From positions 1,633,501 through 1,697,500 of the forward strand of contig NC_135564.1 of NCBI RefSeq assembly GCF_964340395.1: a stretch of DNA of 64,000 nucleotides. The letters run 5' to 3'. The notes below the pieces were generated by a model. It had not been told where the DNA came from. It did no database searches and saw only the letters and a program-made list of their open reading frames with translations. This document shows positions 48,701 through 60,700 of the stretch, piece after piece (the first letter of the stretch is position 1; every line of letters starts with the position of its first letter). Both the position numbers and the translations under genes were made by a program. Source of the stretch: Glandiceps talaboti. Taxonomy: Eukaryota > Hemichordata > Enteropneusta > Spengelidae.

Positions 48701-51700
48701 GCAAGTTATGAGGCATGTCTTATTGTTTCATTTTCCGTCATGTTTCAGAAAGAAGGAAATCATTTGAAATTCTTCTTTAAATATTCAATAAAAATAGAGA
48801 CAAGTTTATCTTAATCTATCAAAGAAATATTTCGTGAATTCTGCTGAAATAGTATCATTTTAGACAAGATTCACTCTCTTTTGAGTCATGACACTTACGA
48901 GAATAGAGAGACATTTTATTCTTACCAGCAAATTTAATAACTATTGATTATCCTAAATTTGATATATTCATTTGATATGATATGATATATGATATGATAT
49001 GATATGATATGATATGATATGATATGATATGATATGATATGATATATGATATGATATGATATGATATGATATGATATGATATGATATGATATGATATGAT
49101 ATGATATGATATGATATGATATGATATGATATGATATATATTTTATTACCCGATCAAAAATAAGTACAATACAAACGTAAATACAGGAAAAGCAAACTAG
49201 ATCAGATAACAGGAGTCAGAAAATAGCTATGCTAATCGTGTCTGACCCCTGGCCAAAGTAAATAATGGTACAAGTTTAGAGTGCAAATAAATATACAAAA
49301 AGTAGCTCTACCCTTAACCCCCTCCCCTCACCATCCCCCCTATATATACGAGAGCCATTCGACATTTGACATAATACCTCACATTTATAGCTACACTAAC
49401 TTTGGTTTATTTTGAATTCCAAAGAAACATTTTATGTGAGTAAAGAAGGTGTAAACCCTCTATCCATTTACATGTATTAAAACTATCTATCTATCTATCT
49501 ATCTGATAAATTTATATAGCGCCAAATATCCAAAGAAAACAATGTTCAGTGGCGCTTAGAGTTAGAAAGGAGATGAAAAAGCTCTCTGAAATATGTGGGT
49601 TTTCAAACGTCTTTTGAAAATGTTAACATTGGTAGAGGTTTTAATGTCCAGGGTAGAGAGTTCCAAAGTTCAGGAGCTGCTGAAGAGAAGGAGTGGCGAC
49701 CATAGGAAACCAGATTCCATTTGGGTGTATGCAGAAGGCATTTATCCAATGAACGAAGAGTGCATAATGAAGAACGAGGTGTAATTAAGTTCTTGAGATA
49801 TTGTGGAGAGATTCCATTTACTAGGGCTTTATAAGTGAAGAGCAGAAGTTTGAAAACAATACGATGAGATACTGGAAGCCAATGAAGTTGTTTTAGAATA
49901 GGGGTTATGTGTTCGAATTTCCTGGTGCGCGTACCAACTATATCAAACTATTTCAATTTGCCACATCAATGTAGTTGAGGTTGAAAAAACTTGAATTGAG
50001 TGAATTAGAGACCACTCTGCTACTGTAAAAGGAAAGGGTTACGAGGGTCTATATTCCGTGCTGCATGCTGTTCCACAAAGCTGTGCTAATCTGTACAAAT
50101 AGCTTGCATGGAGTTAGTGTTTGTTGATGTCCAATTACCATGCCACTAACTTCAATGGAACAACATGTTCAACTGTGATAAAAACTCAGTTCACTGACCA
50201 CAAAAACTCAATTCAGTGATGAAAATGTTAACACTGTATCTGCTACAATATTGAAATAATGGCTGTTCAATAGAAAGACTGTAATATAAGAAGAGACAAA
50301 CGTGATACCAGCAAAACGCCATTTCCCATTTAGTTCCCGAACTGCTTATTTTGTCCACTTTTTTCATACCACAGTCTCTTTTTAAACCTAGTGAACATTT
50401 ACAAAGATAATTTAATAAAATTGACTAGAAAGGGGGTGCAGTTCTGTAACTGTGGTACATTATGAACAGATAATACCAGCAAGCCAAGAGAGATTCCCCA
50501 GTCCGTGGCTTGAAATTAACTTTTGTCTTTGGTAGTCATAGTGGGCTACCAATTTCAGAAAGTTGAAGCCCAAGGATGACGACCAATAGTCCAATAGTCC
50601 CATATTCCTGAACTGAAAACAGAGTTCCTCTAGTGGAAATATGTGTGTTATAAAAAATGCTTTCATGTCTGCAAATCTTCCATCCTTACATGTAAAATCA
50701 TCACATAATCAGTGGTAGCCTGAGTGGGCTAGCAGCTGCAAATAATGGTAGCCCCATGACCAAAATTGGTAGTCTGTGGACAGGGGACTACTGTTATTTT
50801 CAAGCCCTGCATTCAGGCCACGAAAGAGTATTTTCAAATAACTTAAATAATTGTGTCTACATTTCTCCAGAGCCAAGAGTAGTTTTATAGAATGAATCAG
50901 AGTTTTATAAAAAAAAAAACACAAAAAAAATAACAATGCGGTTTTGGTAGCATTTGGAAGAGATGGAGATGATAAGAGTGAAAAAGATTGGCATTCAAGT
51001 CACCATGTATTTTTAAAATCCTTTTTATCTGCCCACTTTTCTCCTAAGACAACTTGTTTACCAGCTACTTAAGATATTTTCAAGGATAAATTAGAATTTG
51101 ACTATGATAGGAAAACAGTTCTGGTAGCACAATACAGAGATGTACATGATACCATTGTGAACGATTTCCCATTCAGTTCACTAGGTTTTTTCAAACTGTT
51201 TTTTCCCTTAAGACGTACAACTTGTTACCAACTTCTACTGGACATTTTCATGGATAATTTAACAGAATTTTGTAGGAAGATAGTGTAATTCCTATAAAAC
51301 TATGAGAGGAGATATGTTACAGCACAAAAGATTTGCCTTTCAGGTCAAAAAGTAATCAACATTATTCAGTTTTTTAGTTCTAATGGAATGATTCTGTAAT
51401 TTAGGTATTTTAGCTCAAACTCAATTTTCGTAGAAAACAAACTGAAATAAAATGTTCCTAAATATGGCTGTCTAAAAGTGAGTGTGAAAATTGTTGCTGA
51501 AGAATTATGGCTGTGAGAATGGACAAATTGCTGAATACTGTGCCGTCACTAAGAGAAGGGGGATGTGGCTTTAATATACTAATAGAAACTATGTATAATA
51601 GACAAACACTTCAACTGTCATGGAAATGAGTATTGAATAGACTTTAGCAGTACTCTAACTTACCACAAAAATAGAATAGTCACGTTTTAGTGAAAAGATA

Positions 51701-54700
51701 TGCAAATCAAAGAGATTCACGTAAAAAGGGATAACCTTAGCAGAGGAGATAGGAAGTAGAAAAATGTGTGTATTTCACAATAAGTATGGACGTTAATGGA
51801 CATATGCACTATTCAGCAGTGACAGTTATAGAATAGATTTGTACTGTTGAGAGGCTTAGTTATCGCTTCATTGAAAATGATGAATGCTTTCATAGTGTCA
51901 ACACAGAGAAGGGGATAGTGGTGACATCTTCTCTCAAGGGACATTCAAACATACAAAATATGACTAACGAGATATGTGTTTAGTAAATTAGGCAAATCAT
52001 TGCAACACTGACTATACTAACAGTGACTTATACTGGATTGGTTTCTTGTATATTTCTATTGCCATGGTAACTTGTGTGTGAACTTTGACACAGATCTAGT
52101 ATTCACTATAGTACCATGTGTATTTTACTTCCATTGTCAAGGTGAGGATTTGGTAAAAGCTTAGGATATGACACACCCTTATACCACCATACATTGTTGG
52201 TGTTTTCTTACAATTACATACACCATACAAAGTTCCTTCATCATTGCTATGCAGTATGGATAGGAGATAGCTAAGTATAAGCATAACACTTAACAGTCAA
52301 AACAAAATTTCTGGTAATTCTTGTATTTTTTTATCCAATTTTTGACTTTTGTTTTGCATTGCTACATGCTTTACTTCCTTCAGAGATCCTAACAGAAAGT
52401 ACTCAAGATGAACAAAGTCTTGTTTGATCCGTCTAGAAATCTAACTTCTTTCAATATATTTGGATATTTTATATCCAGTATCTGAGAGTTTGTGGTTTAT
52501 TTTAGTTTCATATCAACATTTATCCTATCTATTCTCAAACTAAACCAAAGTTGATGATCTATAAGACTATACCGTACGTCTAGTTGACAATTTTTCACGC
52601 TTTAATTTGATTATTTTAATCTCAGATATTTCCCTTTCGTCATCAACTTATTTGGCAGAATGTTTAAACTCTAAATTTCACTTTTAGTAAAAGATTAATA
52701 GTGAGTTAGATTGAAGGTAACAGATGTAAGCTGATTATGAAACAACGTAGTACTTATTTGGTTTCAAATTTTTCTTTCTTTCTTTCTTTTTATTCTGATA
52801 ACATGACAACATGGAATTATTGAAGACTTATAGGATAAGATATTTGTCAGCTGTGATATAGTGAATTATGATTACAGTATGCTCTAAGATGATATACATA
52901 ATTAACTGAACTAGTGAAAGGAACGTTCAAATCTTTCCTCCTTAAGAAATCTGTCTTGTGCACACAAGATTCTCTAACACCTCTCTTCTCCTGGCACCCT
53001 CCGCGCCCCTTCTCCTTGCACCCTCCACCCCCCAACATTATATATATATATTATACATGGTCATATATTGTATTTTATCAAATTATGAATAATGATAATG
53101 ATTTTCATGAAAAGTGGTTTGATTTAACTAGTTTAGTCAATCTCAAATGTGTGGCTACATGTGGCTGTAGACCAGACAGCATGGGTTTACAGAACACTTT
53201 CATCTAAGAAAAAAAAAAAAAAAATCTCAACAACAAATGAATTATATCTTAAGATTGATTAAAAACGTAAAAACAAAATGAACATATATCTGAAAAATAA
53301 TAATGAATACTGATAAAATAACTTTATATAAATATACAGGCAACTTCAGAAAATGAATCTATATGGAAATCTATATGTCAAATGGATTAGACCACAGCAA
53401 ACATCATTTTTTGCCAGATATAGGAACCTTTCCTTCTGATTTTTAATTCACAAATGACCCATTTTGGTAAATTTGTGTGATACACTAGATGTTACCATTT
53501 CCATAGGTTGCTATGGAACTTACATGTAAACAATGGTTACTATGTTTGTATAAATTAACTCTAGAGGGCAGTACAACTTTCAACCAATCATTGCCGGCTA
53601 CACAAATCAATATCTGTGTTGACAGCAAGGAAGGAGGAAATGAAAGAAAATTAGAAAATTGGTCAGACCTCCCATAAAATCTGCTCAAAAGAAATTTTAA
53701 AAAGTAGAAATCTAACAGGAATGTGAAGTACATAGGAAGAACCGTTAAATAATCCAGATTGTCAGCTTTCAAGGCCTAACAGACAATAATCTTATTCTGT
53801 ATTGCTCAAGGCCATCTTGTTTGTCATGATAATGATTTTGATGCCGCTATGTCCATTCACTATCCCTCTATTGTTGTCTATTCAGTTGCCTCCAAATTGT
53901 TGTTGTGTGTCAACCTAGTTGATTTATGTCTTGATCTTAACAATAGCTGGTAATTTTATATGAATAACAACAAAATACCAGTAAAGCAAGACACCCATAT
54001 TTAGTCATATTCAAAGTTTTCTCAAGATGAATTCTCTCATTTTCTTTGTTGATTGTATTTCAATGTGAGAGTTAAACTCTAATCATGTTGGTATTCAAAA
54101 TAACTACACTCCATCATCCAAATTATCAACACAACTTTTTTATTATTCATATGTATATCAGTGTGAGAGTTAAACTCTAATTATGTTGGTATTCAAAATA
54201 ACTACACTCCATCATCCAAATTATCAACACAACTTTTTTACTATTCATATGTATATCTTCCTTTTGTATTCTTACACAAACATTTGAGGCCTTTCATTGC
54301 CTTACGTTGCCTTACACACTCAGACCACATAATCACGTTGCCTTCCACACCCAGACCACAGAATCACATCACTTACTGACTCTTAACTTTTGATGTTCTG
54401 TCTTGCCTCTGTTTAATTTCATTGTTTCAAGTTTTATAGCTAAAAGTCATAGTTCCTATATTACATCAAAGTTTAACAGCAAAAGTTTTTTCTTTTAACG
54501 AGAACAAGTTTAAGAAGTATCCGTTATTAGCATATTTCTTTCTGAGTGATGGTACTGTACATTGCCCCTTTTATAAGAATTCTTTTCATTATCACCTCAT
54601 AATGGCTGAATAGGAAAAGTGGTACAAAGACATTTCTATTGTCGGACTAAGAATGGGAGGTGTAAAATATAAAACTGAACAGCCTCCCATCCCATACTGA

Positions 54701-57700
54701 CGTGTTAGGCTCATACAATCAAACATATATATGTTTGTTGTACCATAGTAACCCAACAGACACAATCCGCCATGTTTGAAGAAAGCACCAAACCTGTTTG
54801 TCGAGCCTGACTTCAGCAGACTGTCATGTTTACCAAACGTTGACTGTGTTTGGTCAACGTTTTTTTTTTTCTATCAATATGAAGAGGATTGGTACCTATT
54901 TGTTGCTGTTGCTGGATACATGACCTATCAAAATGACGAATACAGTCGTCAGTGGTCAGCTGGTGGGTGGAGTGATAGTCCGACTGTCATGTATACGTAA
55001 TATATTTACTTAGCTGAAATCCCTTAAAGCACTATTTTGATAACGGTTTTAAAAAACCTAATTTTATAGTACGGCAACTTATTTAACTGCACGTTTATGC
55101 CAAGTGTTCAGCATGAATGGATATGTGACACTTTTTTGTTTCCTTTTTGGCCAGAATGAATGATAGTTTTGTGTTCATGGCTATGAAAGTTCATTTGTCT
55201 TTTGAGGTTTAATGATTTCGGCTACACTTGATATCAAGGGATACATTGTAATCAGGGTCATAGCATTGTTTGGCTAAAAACCTTGGATTTATATGGCAGT
55301 ATGATTTACAGTCACAAAATGATTCAATTCATCCATAAACTTGAAGTACTTAGGTCATGACAACTCTACCTAATTTTCACTCTATGAAAAAGATATATGC
55401 CAGCCTACACAAAAACTGTAATTGTTTTCAAAACAGACAGTTCAATATTTGTTAAGTACTTCATAATTTGGTCTCCCAGCAATGAAATCTTGAATTTTTC
55501 TGCAGTACACTGTCTCTATAAACATAGGCATAAAGTCGTGACATGGAAGTAACACAGGTGTAAAGATTACTCATAGTGTTTTGTACAGTGTGTGTCACTT
55601 TTAACACCTTCAATACTGAAAAGATTCCCGCCAAAATTGTGTGGACAAAATTCTTGTTTTATGTAAGTTTTTGGCATATATCAACTTCATTTTAGACTGG
55701 AATTAAAGAAATGTTACTTCCTAATAAAGTAATATTATTGTAATTATGAAAATATTCATATAAATTGGGTCCCCATATTATTTAAAACTCATCTCTAGTC
55801 ATGAAAGGGTTAAACCATCAAATGTCAATGGGTGTATTGTTTGTTGTGAATCTTACGTGAGATGCCTGAAAATGTACAGATTTATTTTTTTTTTGTAAGA
55901 GAAAAAAAACACCTGGTAGCATTAATGAACTGCATTGCCTGTTATGATATATATCACAACCTGTACTAAAGTATGCTAAGCCTGTGCTACTACATACTAT
56001 GTGTAACAAATAAGCTATGAATAAGGAGTGGACTGGTGAAAACCATAGGAAACAATCTTGTGTACTAAGGTTTTGTCAGTGAAATTGGTCAGTGTGGTGA
56101 TGAATGTATCAAGTTTCATTGGCACAATAACACCTTCAGCAATCGTGAAATCTGAACTGCCTCTTTTGACAAAGAATGTTGTAAGATGAGTGAATGTAGC
56201 TGTAGGCATTCTACAAGGGTTAAGTATAGAAAGCAGTGACTTCATTCTTTCTTTGTTGTCTCAGCGGTGTTTTATTTCTAATTCTCCAGTAGCACTACAA
56301 ATTGGCAGATTGTGGTGATGCAATAATTATTACGCCCTGCGGAAAGTGAAATGATTTACTTCATAACTCAGCCCTAGTCTAATAGCCTATTGACACCTTC
56401 GTCAAGACATTTGTGCAGTATGTCTTCCTCAATCATGACAAGAAAATGATAGTACGGTACAATGTCTACGTGTATGCCTGAAAGCCAATTTGAAGCACCA
56501 CTCGGATCGATGCATAGCAATTCTTATAACCCAGCCATCAAATTTTGTGTTCCCCCAATCCTTTGCTATATGTGAAGTATGTAATTCATTCATTTAAACC
56601 CATTTTGGATAATTTTGATCTTCAACAATAAAAGCTGTATTTGATAAGAGGCATGTCCAGGTGTCCATAAAGTTTATAGCACATAGCTGGTATATGGGTC
56701 TAGACTGTGATCAAATATAACATTTTTGATTGAATGATCTTTATAGTGGAGCTTGAACTGAACTGATAAACTTTAATGACAGCCCTGTGCAATCAATCAA
56801 ATATTGAACTGAATAACTGCCAGTGTGAGGAATCAACAGGTGTCCATTTTCAGAATATATTTTATGATATTAATATTGGAATCAACAGGTGTCCATTTAT
56901 ATAAGAACATATTATGTCTATTATAATCAGATACAAGTCTGATTTCTACTGTACTCTGTCAAGTTAGTTAACTAAATTCTAACTTGCTGTCAGTTTGATC
57001 ATCATATCTCACAGTCAAGTATAATGTGTTTGTTTATCTGTAATTTGTTTACTTCACTGTATATCACAGAGAAGACTAACTAGGGCCTTCCTGGAGACGT
57101 TATCCATGCACACCACCACCATCAACAAGAGTGGTCATAAGGACAGGATAACAGTTTAGTTTACCCACACTATCCACCAGGCCACAATAGACAATGTACT
57201 GCTGAATTCATGAATTTCTTGGAGCTGTGATTTGGTGGATTTTACCTTATTTGTGTTATTTTGTTTACATTTTTCAGAAATTAGACACCGAAAGAGACGT
57301 GTCGACAGCAGGGTCAGATAACACCAAATCAGGTAAGTATATTCCTCACAGTGTAAAGAAAGTGAGCTACTACAAAATTATCACTTATTGGAATCAAAAT
57401 TGTTATTTTCACAAAATCATAAAAGTCTGTGAAATATATTTCACACTTGTAGGTTTGGAACATAAAATGAACCATTGAGGGAATAAAGGTGAAGGTGTAA
57501 CTTTTTTGGTTAAAAGTGAAATAAAATGAAATAAAGTTCATAAAAGATTGGAATCTATAAAATTATAAAATTTCGGCAATTTTGGCCATGACCTCACCTC
57601 AGTCTTGACTTTGGCCATGACCTCGTGAACTTGAAGATTAAGATTGCAATTGAAGGTAAGATAGTCAATCAGCCCTGATGTCATCTTACAAGGTGGTATA

Positions 57701-60700
57701 AAGTAAGTTTCCCTCCTGCTCTTGTGGGTGTTGTTGTTTTGTTTTGTTTTGTTTTGTTTCGTTTTGTTTTGTTTTGTTTCGTTTTGTTTCGTTTTGTTTT
57801 TAAAAATAAAATCTAACAAGTTTTTGTATCAGGAAATATATGACAGGCATTATTGTAATCTTGTCTATTAATGAAAATACCTTAAAGTTAACACTAATGT
57901 TGACCCATTTTTCACATGGCACCCCTCCTTCTGAAGGGAAAGGGATAATGTCATTGTCAACAAATCAAGATCCTTACAAGTATAAAACAGATAGTTTGCA
58001 AAAATCACACTTTACTAAGAGCAATTTAAAGATACATTGATATTACCAACTCAACAAGAAAAGTCCATCACCATTTTATAATTAACAAATTTCTGCAGAC
58101 GGTCAACCTTAAAATTAACTTTTTTGGAAGTCATTCTAGCAGGTTTTAATTTTGAGAAAACAGATTTGCAGCTGCATTAGTCAACAATTAGTTTGTTACT
58201 ACTTCAACTATTACTCATTGGTTCATTCTTTTCAATACATTGACTTAGGAATCTGATCTGTGGCAAAAAAGAAACTATTTTCTACTACAGTGGGGACACT
58301 TTTTTCTATAGCACAATTGATTTGCATGCTATTGTCAATAGACTTCTAGTACTTAACGAGTACTCAGGTGAGAGGACTGCAGTCTTGTTAGATCTTGCAG
58401 ACAGACGGAATTGTTTGTTGTCTTGATCCTGCTTAGTTACAAGGAGAACAAGATTGTGCTGTTTCCAGCTTTTTGGGCAGGTTTAGTCACAAGGAGAGGA
58501 GTTTTATGCCGTTATTAGTTTTTGTGGATTGTTATTGTCTACAAGAGATCTTATCAAAAAAACACGGACAACTGTCAGTAAGCGAACAGTTTCGATTTTT
58601 TCCTGTGAACAATCTGAAATTTGATTCAGCTTTTAGACTAGCCTTGGTGGTGGTGATGCATTGCTGCTGTTCTGTCGATATGAATGTCAAACTTATCATG
58701 TCTGACTGCATAGAAATAGTTTATTACCAAAAATTAAGCTCCACGCTGATTCAGTTCAGGTTATTGAAAATCGAGAGGCTACTTTAGTCATTTTCATAAT
58801 GAGAAGACTTGCTTGAGAAAAGCGGCAGAATGTCTAGTGTTATGGTACTGGCATATATGTACTAGGATGTTGTTCACTAAGGACAACATAGATTATATAT
58901 TAGTGCACTACGTACCAGTCTCCAATCATTGCTTGTCTAGCTGGTTGTCATAGTAACAATGCGACGAGCAAGGTATGATCATCAAGGTAAGTTATCAAAC
59001 CACTTTCTTTCACTGTTGTTGTTCTGTGTCTCCATGGTGATCGTCACATATTCTTATAACTTATTATATTTTTTTTATACATTATTTAAAATATCTTGAA
59101 TATTTCCAAGCCAAATCTGTCAATTTTATTTTCATTACATCATGATATGGTTCAATATATGAAAAAATAAGCAAAGGAAAAACAATAAGGTGGTATATAT
59201 ATTTTGTACAGTCACTGGTTCGTGTATTGTTATATATGCACACAGTAGTTAAGGAGAAGGCAAGTAGGGGAAATGTTTGGCCACCCTCTTAAAGATATGA
59301 GGTGAGTAAATGATAGTGTTTACTTTAGTTTTACCAACCAGAAAAAAAGATGTAGTTCATGTGGTTACTCCAGAGTTTTATGCCTACTCAGTAGCTAGGT
59401 GTGTAGCTCACTAGATCTCCCATCGCAAACAATTCACTAGAATCATGGTCTTTCCATTTCTACCGCCAATGCACATATATAGTTTGAACAGCAATGAACT
59501 GAGTAAATAGTGTGCTGTCAAACTTGATAACGCTATAACACCTGTGGCAAATAATATTGACCAATCAGAGCTCTCAGAATCTCATGTTTATATATGTCAC
59601 CATAGTGACTTTGTAGCCATAGTCATATTGGGGTGTTTAGAGTCGTAAGTTTATAGTATAGCAAACACTGATGAACCAAGCACCAGTGGTGACAAGTTTT
59701 CCACATCAACATTTATGTATTTCATAAATTTGTTAGTTTTTGTGTCATCTTAACATGAATGTAAGTATGAATTTAGTTTCATTTTTCATATTTCTAAGTT
59801 TTTCTGAAGTGTTTTTTCAGCTGTAAATTTGGTGTTATTTCTGTATTGCTGTCAGTTCAACAACAAATTGAAGTAACTAAGAGGTTATAGCTACTTTCCG
59901 TGGCTATTTATAAAGATCAACATTTTGATCAGTAAGGCAAAAAGAAAAACAATTGTGTATTTCCGATAACATGGTCTCACAAAGTAGGGTAGGTAGGTCA
60001 GGAGTTTATTTTATTTTATTTTTATTTTATCTTTTTCATTGTTTTTCTTTTTGAAAAATATTGCTTCGACCTAGAAGCAAACAAAATGGCAGTCAGAATA
60101 CACTTTCTGGTGATAGTTTGATGAAGTTTGTACAGACATCATATCACCTGGGAAAGAAAACAGACATGCATGAAGATCACAGAGACAAGGAATTTTGTAT
60201 CTTTTTGTGTTAAATATTAAAATGTTTAGGGTTGGAGGCTTAAACGAGGGTCGGTCAGGTCATTAGGAACACATAATTTTTCTATATTTGGCCTAAAGTA
60301 ACGTTTGTGTTGCATCACAAATAAAAAGTGACGCCAAATCATCAAATATCTAAAGAAAACTTCAATGTTAAAATTGTCTTTTTTTCAGACTGTGAACTGT
60401 TACAATTAGGGGAGTGTGTCATCACACATCTCTGGCCCCAGTCCCTGGCCAATGACCTTTTGTGTCATCACACATCTCTGGCCCCGGTCCCTTGCCAATG
60501 ACCTTTTGTGTCATCACATATCCCTTAAATTTTGAGTGTTAATATATCGAGTAAAACTGGGGAATACATTTTATTTCTTCAAAAAGTCTAATTTTTACTA
60601 AATGTTGTCTGTAGTTTATATACCATTGAGATTTCATCGTCATTGCTTTCCAAGACATGGTATCAGATATTTTCATTACAATATTTTTTTGACAGAACGA

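Larger units (their letters stand above)
28293..57277 (+). other. 29-kb intron 1 of the C21orf58-like gene
   Basis: This is a phase-0 intron with donor GTAAGG and acceptor TTTTTCAG. No convincing exon was seen inside on the plus strand, and the residues on either side join naturally. Its content is mainly repeats, listed separately. Parts without a recognised feature are 28.45-30.1, 31.0-32.1, 32.8-33.5, 37.4-38.8, 39.8-44.1, 45.0-46.5, 47.1-48.9, 50.8-54.0 and 54.3-57.2 kb. These are AT-rich sequence with short scattered open frames that look random. Confidence 0.7.

Noticed and set aside
58473-58787. 104-codon plus-strand frame in intron 2
   Set aside because: No similarity recognised and no acceptor/donor pair that would keep the gene frame.
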